64,000 nucleotides of DNA from NCBI RefSeq assembly GCF_023015905.1, contig NZ_JALKBD010000006.1, positions 124,001 through 188,000 on the forward strand, written 5' to 3'. Source of the stretch: Arenibacter sp. F20364 (lineage in GTDB: Bacteria > Bacteroidota > Bacteroidia > Flavobacteriales > Flavobacteriaceae). The position numbers and the translations under genes were made by a program. Numbering within the stretch: position 1 is the first letter of the stretch; every line of letters begins with the position of its first letter. Under the pieces are notes generated by a model, which was not told where the DNA came from, ran no database searches, and saw only the letters and a program-made list of their open reading frames with translations. Below, in pieces: positions 37,170 through 46,640 of this stretch.

Positions 37170-37688
37170 TTAAAAAAGACTGGCATAAACAGGTGCCTCG
37201 CTAAAATTTGTTTGGCCAAGTTGCTGATAGATCTCCAAACCTACTTTGTCCTGTACCACGAAAAAGGGCAAGGCACCTTTAAGACTTTCCTTTTCTTGAA
37301 ACGAGGCCAAAAGCTCATCTTCAGGATCCAATAAGAAATGTGAGGTATTGGTCTTGAGGTGTTCTTTGTAAAAATCAAAGGCGAATTGTCTACTTTGATG
37401 CTTTTTGGCCTTGCCAATGGTCCAACCGTCTATAAATATCAACTGATATTTTTTATCCAATTCGCGAAGATGGGGTTTCATATTTGCAATCTGCTCCAAA
37501 CAGGGACCACAATTTTGCGAGCTATAGAAAAGTATCATTTTTGGTTTCTCTGTGGCCAGGGTTACCTTGCCAAAGGTGGTTTCCTCAACACCGTCTACCA
37601 AAACCGTAGAATTAAAAAAAGTACTCTTTGTTTTGTTCCCGGATATTGTTATTAATAGGATGCCGATAATGTAGATAAGTGATTTCAT
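37170..37688 (-). CDS. Exported thioredoxin-fold protein (TlpA-like)
   Basis: 172 residues with an N-terminal hydrophobic signal (1-17). The redox motif CGPC (60-63) follows the strand KMILFYSSQN, and a cis-Pro region ALPFFVV comes later, all typical of the thioredoxin fold. It would reduce or exchange disulfides outside the cytoplasm. It is 26 bp downstream of an exported Cys-containing protein gene, a plausible client. Confidence 0.8.
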   Translation of the reverse strand: MKSLIYIIGILLITISGNKTKSTFFNSTVLVDGVEETTFGKVTLATEKPKMILFYSSQNCGPCLEQIANMKPHLRELDKKYQLIFIDGWTIGKAKKHQSRQFAFDFYKEHLKTNTSHFLLDPEDELLASFQEKESLKGALPFFVVQDKVGLEIYQQLGQTNFSEAPVYASLF

Positions 37689-37714
37689 TTTGTCTGTATT
37701 TAGTGGTTTATGTT

Positions 37715-38473
37715 TTATTTCTGAGGTAAAAATACCTGGGATTTCCTATTTGGATTCCATTCACTGTATGAAACCTCGCTTTTGTTATATGAAGACCTGC
37801 AACCCGTATTGGAATTGCCGGGGATGATCGGAATAGCATCTTTCATTACAATGTTCATTATTTTAAAATCCAAATCATAAATCGCAGAGAATACCTGCCC
37901 TTCTATATTGACCAAGGCTTGTATTCTGGCCATATGCCCATCTTTGTAGATCACTCTTGGGACACTTACATTATTAGTTGAACAAGACGAGTTGAGATTA
38001 TCATTTGAGAATAGTACATGTATTGGATCGTTGTCCAATTCTGCCATATGGGTCAGCATAGCCCAATATTCCAGCAGACCCTTATCGGTGCTAAGGTCTG
38101 GTTGGTTTTTTAAAAGGAATCCAGCAATCCTTTCGGAATCTGTTAGCAGTACCGATTGCATATTCGCATTAAGTACATATATCTTTTTTTGTGTTCCTCG
38201 GTCAAGAACGGAAAACTCATATAGCCACCCGTAGTCGTAAAATTCCAGATTGTGCCTTCTAAGCCCCGTAATTTCATAATCCTCGTTGACCTTTATACCG
38301 TAATTGTTCCATAACACCTTTTTAAAAGAATTTGAATAGTCATTCTCTACAATAGACCAACCGTTGGTAAAAAAGGATTCCGAATCGCTTTCCGAGCAGC
38401 CACAAGGCTTTGGACTTGCCCATACAATTTGGGCTATAAAAAAAATTGCTGTGGTGATGTTTTTAAAATACAT
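37715..38473 (-). CDS. Exported cysteine-containing protein, unknown
   Basis: 252 residues with a signal peptide (about 1-19) and a CGCSESDSES stretch directly after it. Other cysteines lie at about 167 and 231. No domain recognised. It shares a transcript with the TlpA-like gene behind it, suggesting disulfide-dependent folding. Confidence 0.65.
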   Translation of the reverse strand: MYFKNITTAIFFIAQIVWASPKPCGCSESDSESFFTNGWSIVENDYSNSFKKVLWNNYGIKVNEDYEITGLRRHNLEFYDYGWLYEFSVLDRGTQKKIYVLNANMQSVLLTDSERIAGFLLKNQPDLSTDKGLLEYWAMLTHMAELDNDPIHVLFSNDNLNSSCSTNNVSVPRVIYKDGHMARIQALVNIEGQVFSAIYDLDFKIMNIVMKDAIPIIPGNSNTGCRSSYNKSEVSYSEWNPNRKSQVFLPQK

Positions 38474-38706
38474 GGTTTTGGTTTTTTAGATTTAAACCAA
38501 ATGTATTTCCAATGGTCAGGAGAAAAAGTATTTAGTGTATGGAATAGGGATTTTGATATATTAAATGGATTTCAAAATGGTATCAACGCCCATTTGACCA
38601 AGGTGGCGAACATTATGAACTTCCTTTAATCCAAGAAAGGGGAACGACCAAAAAGTATCTTGAAAATCATTGCCCAACCTTTCTGCCGTTCTAATTGTAT
38701 CCTTCC

Positions 38707-39042
38707 CTATTGACCCTTCAGATATTTCAAATAATTATCCAATAATCCCCTAATTTGCTCGGCAGCCACCGGATTTGCAGAGTGCACGTGATACCTTAAT
38801 CCCCTTAAATCCAATCCAGATTCATAAACCAACCATTTTGAAGCGGCATAACCATCAGGAGCTACTTGACCTTCTTGGTCCAGCCCTAAATCATTATCAA
38901 AACTAATGAAAGGGGGTAGTCCGTTTCTTGTAATATAGGTCACAAAATCTTGGTAGTTCCGAACAATGTCCCAATCAGATTCTAAGTCATTTGGGTAAAC
39001 CATCGATAAAGTTCTTACATCATCAAGAAATAATTTTTTCAT
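38707..39042 (-). CDS. Cyclic-phosphate-processing receiver-like protein (cREC)
   Basis: 111 residues. LFLDDVRTL at the N-terminus, ISFDNDLGLD in the middle and YHVHSANPVAAEQI near the end match the cREC_REC family, a receiver-fold group predicted to act on cyclic phosphates and found in RNA-repair and conflict contexts. No phospho-relay partner is adjacent. Neighbouring genes for an HD hydrolase and a CCA-adding-type enzyme fit a nucleotide/RNA theme. Enzymatic activity of this family is a prediction. Confidence 0.7.
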   Translation of the reverse strand: MKKLFLDDVRTLSMVYPNDLESDWDIVRNYQDFVTYITRNGLPPFISFDNDLGLDQEGQVAPDGYAASKWLVYESGLDLRGLRYHVHSANPVAAEQIRGLLDNYLKYLKGQ

Positions 39043-39175
39043 TTTATTCTTTGTTATAGGTTGAGTACTAGTTTCACAATTATATTCGCCCCTTTTATGT
39101 ATTAAACCAAGTTTGGATTACATCTCCTCCAATTAGTTGCACCAGGGTTTCTCAGATCCCGCACTTAGCGCTGCG

Positions 39176-39682
39176 TTAACAAACATTTTCAAGTGCCAAC
39201 TTATTAAGTCTTAGCCACGCTTTCTTAGTCTCAGATTCTGGGTGATCCTTGCTCATCAGACTTCTGCAAAAAACTTCGTGTTCTTTTTGGTACATTTCAA
39301 AAAGCCTTTTATTGTATTCCTTGCTTTGTTGCATATTGGCAATCCTATCACAAATTTTTACAACGGTTGCTTTCCAGTTGCCTTGTATTTTAGGGTAAGT
39401 CTTGGCTTTTCTTTCTTCTCTATTTCTCCCAAGTTCGTCAGTAACACAAAAAACTATTTCGGCAACTTCTTCGCCAAAGGCCTTTTTCAAGTCATTGTAT
39501 GAAAGTTCAGTATCTTCTAAAGTATCGTGCAAGGCAGAAGCTACTATAATACTTTCATCATATCCAAGTTCTTCCGCTATTTTCACCACTTGCCTAATGT
39601 GGTAACCATAGGGATAAATGTCATACGTTTGGCTAGCGTGTGCTTTGTCCGCAACCAATAAGGCTCTTTCTTTATTTGTCAT
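39176..39682 (-). CDS. HD-domain phosphohydrolase (SpoT-hydrolase-like)
   Basis: 168 residues. Metal-binding residues of a small HD domain are visible: YHIRQV (H28), ALHDTLED (H52, D53) and later KICDRIANM with Asp, the pattern of RelA/SpoT hydrolase and MESH1-like proteins. It could degrade alarmone (p)ppGpp or another nucleotide. There is no synthetase domain. It is a single gene with about 130 bp on its downstream side. Confidence 0.85.
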   Translation of the reverse strand: MTNKERALLVADKAHASQTYDIYPYGYHIRQVVKIAEELGYDESIIVASALHDTLEDTELSYNDLKKAFGEEVAEIVFCVTDELGRNREERKAKTYPKIQGNWKATVVKICDRIANMQQSKEYNKRLFEMYQKEHEVFCRSLMSKDHPESETKKAWLRLNKLALENVC

Positions 39683-39853
39683 AATTAACTTTTATAAATA
39701 ATACATTTACCAAGCAATAGGATGGCTTCATATTCACCATGTGTAACCGTAAAGATTACTTTATTAGTTTTTACATTTAGTTCAACAAAGACCATGCACC
39801 ATTATTTTAATTATTTCATGTTAAGACATCTAGTGTCCAAAAAATCCGTTTAC

Positions 39854-40234
39854 TCAGCGAGATGTCCAATATTCTGAACCAAACTTAATTTCTTTTTTAA
39901 ATAGAAAGGATTTAATTTCCTCAAAGGGGTCTTCCAATCGGTTTAAAAACAATTTCTTTAAACAAAGAATCATATTATCATTGATTTTATCATCTGTTAG
40001 ATTTTCAGGAAACTTTAGTCCAAATCTTCTAGTTATAAAACCAAGAAAGTAGGTTTTTTTATTATTGATCCATGCCTCAAACAAAATAAAAAAAAAATCT
40101 TGCTTTTCCTCCTTAGGCACCCTAAGAAGATATGTTCCCGCCAGTTCCTCATTGCAAATTAAAACTTGGCCCGATTCAAAAAATTGGACCGAAGTAGTTG
40201 TGGAAGAATCTGAATATAGAATAATTGATTTCAT
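39854..40234 (-). CDS. Hypothetical cytoplasmic protein
   Basis: 126 residues with no signal peptide or membrane helix. Alternating beta/alpha pattern, several aromatic residues (FFFILFEAWI), no recognisable motif. It is 44 bp behind the coiled-coil lipoprotein gene in the same direction. Confidence 0.55.
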   Translation of the reverse strand: MKSIILYSDSSTTTSVQFFESGQVLICNEELAGTYLLRVPKEEKQDFFFILFEAWINNKKTYFLGFITRRFGLKFPENLTDDKINDNMILCLKKLFLNRLEDPFEEIKSFLFKKEIKFGSEYWTSR

Positions 40235-40278
40235 TTAAATACAGGTTTGGGTTTTAATGGAAAACAAGGAATTGAATC

Positions 40279-40893
40279 TTAAATATTTAATTGCTCTATT
40301 CTGGTTCTTGTAGCAACCATGTTCTTCTTCAAAGCAATCAACTTCCTCTCTTTGTCGCCAAGAGCATACTTGGTGTTCTTAATTAACGCATCTACTTTTC
40401 CAATCTCCTTCTTTATGTTTTTTACATGGCTATCTGCCTGAACCAAAACGTCGGCTACCTCTGAAACCTCGGAGTAGTTTAAGATGGCGTAAATGGCACT
40501 GATCGCCGTTACCGCACCTGCTACATTCTTCACCTCCCTGGAGAACTCATTGGTGGTATCAAAAGAAACAGTGGCACCTCCCAAACCCCCAACTATACAG
40601 GCCACCGCCATTTTATGATCCATTAGGTAGGCCATAACCCTATTTTCGTAATCCGCTAACTTGGATTCCAATTGAAATTTAGAGCGACTATGGTCTGTTA
40701 ATTTTGCCTGTTGATTGATCAACTCCGAATCCAATAAATTGCGATAAGATTGGTAATCCATAAGTTTGGATTGCAATATTCCTATTTCATAATTCTTTTG
40801 CCTGGCCAATTCTTTCTGCTTCTTGTTATCACAGCTAACGAATAGGATCGTAAATACTAATAAAAGGGCCAATGGGTTTTTAAAATTTTTCAT
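40279..40893 (-). CDS. Coiled-coil lipoprotein
   Basis: The frame opens at 40962, but the ATG at 40891-40893 starts a proper lipoprotein signal (MKNFKNPLALLLVFTILFVSC). Two coiled-coil segments (about 25-80 and 145-204 of the mature protein) flank a hydrophobic, glycine/alanine-rich hairpin of about 45 residues (VACIVGGLGGATV and VAGAVTAISAIYAIL). The layout could insert into or span a membrane. No family recognised. An IS982 copy was inserted about 145 bp upstream. Confidence 0.65.
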   Translation of the reverse strand: MKNFKNPLALLLVFTILFVSCDNKKQKELARQKNYEIGILQSKLMDYQSYRNLLDSELINQQAKLTDHSRSKFQLESKLADYENRVMAYLMDHKMAVACIVGGLGGATVSFDTTNEFSREVKNVAGAVTAISAIYAILNYSEVSEVADVLVQADSHVKNIKKEIGKVDALIKNTKYALGDKERKLIALKKNMVATRTRIEQLNI

Positions 40894-41038
40894 GGTTTCA
40901 AGTTTTGGAATGTTGTTAATATTATTTGATGGCTCAAATATATTTTCAGTTGGCGCCTCCATACTTTTTTGTTGTATAAAACCAAGTATTTAGTATAGGA
41001 AACAAAAAAGAGCCCATAAATGTGGACTCTTTCTTTAA

Positions 41039-42068
41039 ACCTGAGTTCGGTCTAAGTTTTTAATAAAATAAGGTCAGTTGTGATGTATTTTCTGTTTCAA
41101 ATTTGATTCCTGGCTTCTTTTCTTGAAAGGAGTAGGCGATAAGGCTGGCCACCAAGTTGGTCAAGAAGTTTCCAAAGCTGGGGTGGCGTGAATGTTCAGC
41201 CTGGCATATATTCTTTAGCTGGTCGTTTATCGTTTCAATGACAGACCTTTTTCGCAGGAGGATCTTGTCCCTCATGTCCATCAGCATGTTTTTCATATTG
41301 TTCCTGATGCCGGTGACCAGGTGCAGGCCTTGGTCGAAGAGCATTTCCAGGAGGTCCTTCGAGATATACCCCTTGTCGGCATATAAACTGCCGAAGATTT
41401 TTTTGAGCACCTTGCCCTCCTTCAGCGGTGCCCTATCGTCCTCGTTTGCCTGGGTAATCACAAAGTCCAGCAGTTCCCCCTTATCGTTGATCACGATGTG
41501 CAGTTTAAAGCCGTAGAACCATCCCATTGTCGATCTGCCCACATTGGCGATACCCTTGAACACTTTGTTGGCATTGATGCGTTTGTTCTTGCATACCCGA
41601 AGTGGCGTGGAGTCCACAAAGGATATCCCCGTGCACTTGCCAAGGCAACATGTCTTCATATAGAGCACCAAGGGCAACATGTTGGACTGCATCAGTTCGG
41701 TGAACCGGTTATAGGAGACCGTAACAGGGAACTCGCTCCTTAGATGCTCCTTGACAAAGTGAAGATAAAAATGTTTGAAGGTCCGGTAACCGCTCATATG
41801 GAAAAGCACGGTAATGGTCAGGATTTCGCTCTGTGACATCTTAAAAGCACTGTTCCTTTGCTTTTTCCCATCGGAAATGAGCTTCTTCTGGAAGGCGGGC
41901 TCAAAAACTTTGCAAAATTCATCTATGGAACAGAAAATTTCAGTAATTTTATACTTGGAAATCATAAGCGGAAAGTTGGTTAAATATTTGAATTTCAGAT
42001 ACTTAAATATACTTAATTTTCCGCTATTTCTATTGTGAAAACATTACTTTCTTACGTCGAATTCAGGT
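41039..42068 (-). mobile_element. IS982-family insertion sequence, complete
   Basis: 1030 bp. The ends share an imperfect inverted repeat of the form ACCTGARTTCGnnnTAAG (41039 inward and 42068 inward). A 5 bp target duplication TTTAA flanks it (41034-41038, 42069-42073). One transposase gene fills it. It sits between the coiled-coil lipoprotein and the nucleotidyltransferase gene and breaks no recognisable gene. Confidence 0.85.
41060..41965 (-). CDS. IS982-family transposase
   Basis: 301 residues. DDE-type catalytic segments are visible as SFVDSTPLRVC, LYADKGYIS and RSVIETINDQLKN, with the family spacing and length. It cuts and moves the surrounding element. The frame is intact, so the copy may still be active. 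Confidence 0.93.
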   Translation of the reverse strand: MISKYKITEIFCSIDEFCKVFEPAFQKKLISDGKKQRNSAFKMSQSEILTITVLFHMSGYRTFKHFYLHFVKEHLRSEFPVTVSYNRFTELMQSNMLPLVLYMKTCCLGKCTGISFVDSTPLRVCKNKRINANKVFKGIANVGRSTMGWFYGFKLHIVINDKGELLDFVITQANEDDRAPLKEGKVLKKIFGSLYADKGYISKDLLEMLFDQGLHLVTGIRNNMKNMLMDMRDKILLRKRSVIETINDQLKNICQAEHSRHPSFGNFLTNLVASLIAYSFQEKKPGIKFETENTSQLTLFY

Positions 42069-42152
42069 TTTAAGGTATTCGATTAAGGTTGGGCTATTGT
42101 TCTACTGTAAAAAAGCACCCTTTTGCGCTTCTTATAGAATATATATGGCAAT

Positions 42153-43529
42153 CTAAATAGTGTTATTCTTTATTTTTAAGAGTATTGCTTCTTTTTTCTC
42201 CCCCTCCAGTTGTAGTTCATAGCTTTTCGCTAAAATTATTCCAAATTCTTTGGATGGTCTTAACCCAAGCACGATCAAATCTTTTCCTTGGACCAAAGGT
42301 GCGATTTCCTCTTCACCAAATTTCTGAAACAATTGGAAACACATCTCAGAAGTTTCATGCTTATCACTTAATACGTTCCTACCTGTTCTTCCGGCAGAAT
42401 CTGCCTTACTCTGCCACCCCAAAACATCAAGTCTACATTTGTTATGTAATCTTTTCCAAGCTGGTTCTTTAGCACCTGAATTGAATAATTGCCCCGGCCT
42501 CATATGAAGCCCAACAATAGTGATTACTTTTTTTATTAAACTTTTATTATTGGTCATGCGCTTCATAAAAGCCTCAGCAATTGGAACTCCTGCAGCATCG
42601 TGCCCGTATGCCCTTAAATCTGGAGTAGTTGTAGATGGTTTTCCCACATCGTGCAATAATGCCCCGAACATAAAAGCGAGACGCCAATCACTATTGGGCA
42701 ATTGGTCCCTTAGTTTAGCTGCTTGGTCAATTACCATACAAGTATGTACCCATACATCTCCCTCCGGGTGCCAAATTGGATTTTGAGGGCATCCTATTAA
42801 ATCATTGAGCTCCGGAAAGTGTTTTAACCAACCACAATCTCTCAAAAATTGCAATCCCATTGAAGGTTTATCCGCTTTCAACAATAATTTTTCCCACTCC
42901 GAAAATACGCGTTCTGCAGGAAGTTCATAAAATTCATCAGTCATTTTCTGGCACAACGCAATGGTCTCCTTTTCAACGCTAGTGCCTTTTCTGGGTAATA
43001 ATTGCATTATTCGCAAAACGCGCAATGGATCTTCTACAAACGTATTATAATCTGTTGCCCTAAGTATACCGTTCTGCAGGTCATCCAAGCCATTAAATGG
43101 GTCTACCAATTCTCCATTATGCATGTTTAAGTACATACTATTTATAGTGAGATCCCTACGTCTACCTGCTTCTAGTGGGGTCATAGCCATATCCAATTCT
43201 ACCTCAAAACCCTTATGCCCTATACCTACCTTATTTTCACGTCTGGGCACGGACAAATCTATTTCTATATCTTGAATCACTGTTTTTAAAACGCCAAAAG
43301 CCTTACCAACTATATTTGAAGATAAATTTAGCTGTGCCAGCAGCTTGTGGATTTCTTCGTACTGCAGGCCGTAAACCTCAATATCTACATCCTTAATTTC
43401 AATTTTATTAATACCATCTATTACAGCTCCACCTATGAGCATTGCCGTTCCATTATTTTGTTTTATAAGATCCAACAGAGGAATAAATGCTTCGTAATGT
43501 GCGATTATGTGTTTTAATTCTATTTTCAC
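42153..43529 (-). CDS. CCA-adding-type tRNA nucleotidyltransferase with HD domain
   Basis: 458 residues. The class II nucleotidyltransferase head has LIGGAVIDGI and DVDIEVYG (D47, D49 as metal ligands), RRRDLTINSMY and DPLRVLR, all standard for poly(A) polymerase/CCA-adding enzymes. A C-terminal HD domain has LLHDVGKP near 292. The family repairs tRNA 3' CCA ends. A chromosomal copy normally exists, so this looks like an extra copy carried by the mobile element. It is 10 bp behind the Sel1-repeat gene. Confidence 0.88.
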   Translation of the reverse strand: MKIELKHIIAHYEAFIPLLDLIKQNNGTAMLIGGAVIDGINKIEIKDVDIEVYGLQYEEIHKLLAQLNLSSNIVGKAFGVLKTVIQDIEIDLSVPRRENKVGIGHKGFEVELDMAMTPLEAGRRRDLTINSMYLNMHNGELVDPFNGLDDLQNGILRATDYNTFVEDPLRVLRIMQLLPRKGTSVEKETIALCQKMTDEFYELPAERVFSEWEKLLLKADKPSMGLQFLRDCGWLKHFPELNDLIGCPQNPIWHPEGDVWVHTCMVIDQAAKLRDQLPNSDWRLAFMFGALLHDVGKPSTTTPDLRAYGHDAAGVPIAEAFMKRMTNNKSLIKKVITIVGLHMRPGQLFNSGAKEPAWKRLHNKCRLDVLGWQSKADSAGRTGRNVLSDKHETSEMCFQLFQKFGEEEIAPLVQGKDLIVLGLRPSKEFGIILAKSYELQLEGEKKEAILLKIKNNTI

Positions 43530-43539
43530 TAGTTCTATT

Positions 43540-44247
43540 TTAATTTAATTCCTGAAGTTTTTTTATTACAATAGCCGATTCCCTATGGCCTTTTTGTTCC
43601 GCCATGGTAAGATATTTATAACCAAGAGCCAGATCTTGTTCTATTCCCTGACCTTTGCACAACATTATCCCGGTATTATATAATGCTTCTATATGACCTT
43701 GCTCGGCAGCCTTTTTAAATAATTTAAAGGCACTTTTATAATCTGGCCGTCCTTTTTTAGGGTTATAGTTCTTTAGTCCCATATTATAATTCCATTCCGG
43801 AATATCATTTAGGTTTTTCCTGTCCGTAGTATCGTCCCCCAAGTTTTTAAAAAAGAGCAACAATCTCCAAAAAAGTAACGGTAAAATTAACCATCCCGAA
43901 TAGCCAAAAGCATATTCCTTCCAAGGAATATCATACGCCGGCATTGGATTTGGCAATTGCCCTGCTTCTTGAAGTTGCGCAATACGTGTGGTATCCAGTG
44001 GATAATATGAATTATACTGGCCCCTTATACCAAGAACATAACCATGATCTTTAAAATAAAGACCTGCTATAAAAAACCTTCTAGAAGTTCTGTAAGCCAA
44101 ATAAAGGTCTTCTCCCTTTGGGCCAGACACATCCAATTCCTGAATTTCCTCAATGGATTCCATTTTCCCAAAAACACCTTTTCTTGCCCAAATACTGTTC
44201 ATGGCAATCATTGTTATCACCATGGTGATCAATACTGTTCTCATCAT
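43540..44247 (-). CDS. Membrane protein with Sel1-type repeats
   Basis: 235 residues. A signal or first membrane helix (1-20), a second helix near 125-145 (SGWLILPLLFWRLLLFF), and two Sel1/TPR-like repeats at about 170-232 (FKKAAEQGHIEALYNTGIML, LTMAEQKGHRESA). The repeats bind partner proteins. It lies directly before the CCA-adding-type gene and is probably cotranscribed with it. Confidence 0.75.
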   Translation of the reverse strand: MMRTVLITMVITMIAMNSIWARKGVFGKMESIEEIQELDVSGPKGEDLYLAYRTSRRFFIAGLYFKDHGYVLGIRGQYNSYYPLDTTRIAQLQEAGQLPNPMPAYDIPWKEYAFGYSGWLILPLLFWRLLLFFKNLGDDTTDRKNLNDIPEWNYNMGLKNYNPKKGRPDYKSAFKLFKKAAEQGHIEALYNTGIMLCKGQGIEQDLALGYKYLTMAEQKGHRESAIVIKKLQELN

Positions 44248-44376
44248 TTTTAAGTTTTATTTAATTGATTATTCATTAAAACTAAATCCACACAATCAAT
44301 TAGCTTTTTAATTATATTTGAAATGGTTATTTTAGTATATATAAACATTCACAAACCCTTATTGTAATACAGAAGC

Positions 44377-44646
44377 ATGAAGAACCTTCCTATTGAACTT
44401 TTAATTATCGTTGGTGCACTTATAGTCATTTTAGTGTATACCATGAAAAGAATATTGCATAAAAAAGGATATCATGTATATTGGTACAGAGGTAACCATT
44501 TAAAGGATTTTTCCAATTTTTCCAAACTACTTTCCCAAGAAGAAATCCAATCGAAAAAAATCAAATTTCAACTACTGTTTTTTACGCTAATTTTGCTAAT
44601 ACTAGCCTATATAAGCACTCTAGTTTATTTATTTACAAAGTCCTAA
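44377..44646 (+). CDS. Small membrane protein, unknown
   Basis: 89 residues with membrane helices at about 5-25 and 65-86 and a basic loop between them. It is the only plus-strand gene in this cargo block, apart from the IS genes. No family recognised. It is followed by an inverted repeat and a terminator. Confidence 0.55.
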   Translation: MKNLPIELLIIVGALIVILVYTMKRILHKKGYHVYWYRGNHLKDFSNFSKLLSQEEIQSKKIKFQLLFFTLILLILAYISTLVYLFTKS

Positions 44647-44658
44647 GCTACCGATGGG

Positions 44659-44675
44659 CCTGTCTGGCGGACAGG
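44659..44675. repeat. Short GC-rich palindrome CCTGTC/GACAGG
   Basis: CCTGTC, TGGCG, GACAGG, within a GC-rich stretch that continues to about 44695. Similar CCTG-rich inverted repeats are common between genes in flavobacterial genomes. Copy number outside the window cannot be judged. Confidence 0.4.
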
Positions 44676-44749
44676 TAGTGCGAAGGCGGGAGACTTCACA
44701 CTGCGCTTTACTGACTTTAATTAGTTTATAAAACCTAACTTTTGGTGTC

Positions 44750-44779
44750 AAAAAAAAGAACCAAAAAGGTTCTTTTTTT
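44750..44779. terminator. Bidirectional terminator ending the kinase operon
   Basis: AAAAAAAGAACC, 5 A, GGTTCTTTTTTT. On either strand the GAACC/GGTTC stem is followed by a run of seven or eight T. It lies 19 bp beyond the stop of the last minus-strand operon gene and 100 bp after the small plus-strand gene. Confidence 0.85.
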
Positions 44780-44797
44780 TAAAATTGAGATAACCTA

Positions 44798-45748
44798 TCA
44801 ATTACAATCTACTCCAATACCCAGATCACAAAGCTGTTCCTTATCGTCTTTTTGGGCCACCTCCCTTTGTGCCTTTTTAAGTACCGTTTCTTTTCGTTTC
44901 TCTAATTTAACTTCGGCATCTTGGTTCTTCTCAGAATTTTCACTGTTTTTATTCGTTTCAATTCCTTTCATTAGGCTTTGCGCTTCGGAATAGCAGCTAG
45001 AATTTTTACTAATTTGCTCCAGTAGCCCTCGGGCATAATCCAACTCACTTTTATTAATGGCAGTCTTGGCCTCCGTGATCAATGTTTTACACTTAAGGTC
45101 GCTGTAAACTACATAGGCTTCCACCAGCTTGGACTGGATCTTAGCATAGCAATCGCCGGATAGGCTATTGGGGACGGTCAATAACAGATTAATGGCATCT
45201 GCAACCAATCCATGGTTCAGCATAGCATCGGCTTCATTATATATTCTATTGCAATTGGACTGGTAGTAATCCATAATTTTTTGTTTTATAACCCCCATAA
45301 ATTTTTCAATATCCTGTCCCCTGGTCTTTATTCGGCCTATACTTTTTGTAATGGCATCATCCCTGCTTCTTCTGGATTCTCCCTTAAGTTTTAAAGGAAA
45401 AGCCGCCGCCAGTAAGCTCTTTGTTTTTGCATCGACCACCAAAAGGGTCAGTTCTGCCTCTATGGAATGGATATCCCCGTACGTTCCGGGAATGATGTCC
45501 TGGGCATAAATTTCAAACTTGGGATAAATTACAAAGTCGTTGATATAGTCGGTCCCGGACATCCCAGAATTGGAGACCATACTTTGAATCTTGGTCTGAA
45601 TTTTGGAAACATGGCTTAAGGTTAAATCTTCCAGTAGAAAATCAGGGGTTACTACAGCCAGTTTAATTTGGCCTAAATCATCGTTTTGGGAATATATTGT
45701 TGGCCCCAAAAACAATAAAGCCAAAACTATAAATTTCTTCATATCCAT
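44798..45748 (-). CDS. Exported protein with helical C-terminus, last gene of the kinase operon
   Basis: 316 residues with a signal peptide ending YSQ (about 1-21). A mixed alpha/beta domain (about 25-150) includes PKFEIYAQDIIPGTYG and a basic segment. Helical repeats resembling TPR (about 170-260, LVADAINLLLTV, LDYARGLLEQIS) and a charged coiled tail follow. No family recognised. The architecture suits a periplasmic scaffold. It is 4 bp from the preceding gene. Confidence 0.65.
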   Translation of the reverse strand: MDMKKFIVLALLFLGPTIYSQNDDLGQIKLAVVTPDFLLEDLTLSHVSKIQTKIQSMVSNSGMSGTDYINDFVIYPKFEIYAQDIIPGTYGDIHSIEAELTLLVVDAKTKSLLAAAFPLKLKGESRRSRDDAITKSIGRIKTRGQDIEKFMGVIKQKIMDYYQSNCNRIYNEADAMLNHGLVADAINLLLTVPNSLSGDCYAKIQSKLVEAYVVYSDLKCKTLITEAKTAINKSELDYARGLLEQISKNSSCYSEAQSLMKGIETNKNSENSEKNQDAEVKLEKRKETVLKKAQREVAQKDDKEQLCDLGIGVDCN

Positions 45749-45752
45749 TTAT

Positions 45753-46640
45753 TTAATACAGTTCCACATAAATGCTATTCCTACTTGTCTTCATCTTAAA
45801 TTCCAATTCCAATTCATCCAAAAATCTAGAAAGTTGTCTTGCAACCTTACTTGGTCTAGAATTGCATTCATACTTGTAAACTTCCACAATTAGCTGGTTT
45901 TCACTATCGCTCTTTAATTTATAGTATCCATTTTTGGAAGTTTCCTCTACCCAATCTTCCAAGACGTACTTTAACCTAGTGTTATCCGCCTGCGGCAGTT
46001 TGCAATCCATATTACAATCCGAATCTTCATTTACAGTAAATCTAATGTCTGCAATAGCACCATCTTCTCTACATTTTTCCAAAGAATTAACTATTTCCTG
46101 CATAAAATTTTCTATATACGACATATCATTACCCTCCTTATCTTCATAAGCAATTTGATTAATGGCAGACTTTGTCAAGGCGGTAACATCTGTGGTATAA
46201 TAGGGATTTGATTCACAAACCTCACTTGCCCAAAATAAAGATGATGAAAAATGGAATGCTTCTACGATTACTGACACTTTATTACCTCCTGGGGTTTCTA
46301 CGTACTCTAGCTCCAATTCTACCAAAACATCGGCCACCGCATCTTCAAATAACATTTCTGTTCGGTCGCATTGACTACATTCATCCAACTTACCGTCTCT
46401 CATGAGTTTGTTGAATGCCGCTTCAAAGTCTTTAGTATCAAAACCGAAGTTTTTAAAAGCATCATTTACAGTAGCCATTCCCGCCTTTAAATTAAAGGGT
46501 ATTTTGTTATCGATAATATTCTTATAGGCCTTCTCTCCTGGAGCAATCATTATACTTGGTAGCACCAATCGCTCATTGGGTTCTTGCGCCCGTACTACAA
46601 GAACAACCAATAATACTATAATGGTAAATTTGATCCTCAT
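45753..46640 (-). CDS. Exported protein of unknown function in the kinase operon
   Basis: 295 residues with a signal peptide (about 1-19, ending VRAQ). The mature part starts LVLPSIMIAP, contains CSQC and CNMDC pairs and alternates helices and strands. It resembles uncharacterised Bacteroidota periplasmic proteins, but I cannot name the family with confidence. Its start overlaps the stop of the CsgG-like gene by one base. Confidence 0.65.
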   Translation of the reverse strand: MRIKFTIIVLLVVLVVRAQEPNERLVLPSIMIAPGEKAYKNIIDNKIPFNLKAGMATVNDAFKNFGFDTKDFEAAFNKLMRDGKLDECSQCDRTEMLFEDAVADVLVELELEYVETPGGNKVSVIVEAFHFSSSLFWASEVCESNPYYTTDVTALTKSAINQIAYEDKEGNDMSYIENFMQEIVNSLEKCREDGAIADIRFTVNEDSDCNMDCKLPQADNTRLKYVLEDWVEETSKNGYYKLKSDSENQLIVEVYKYECNSRPSKVARQLSRFLDELELEFKMKTSRNSIYVELY

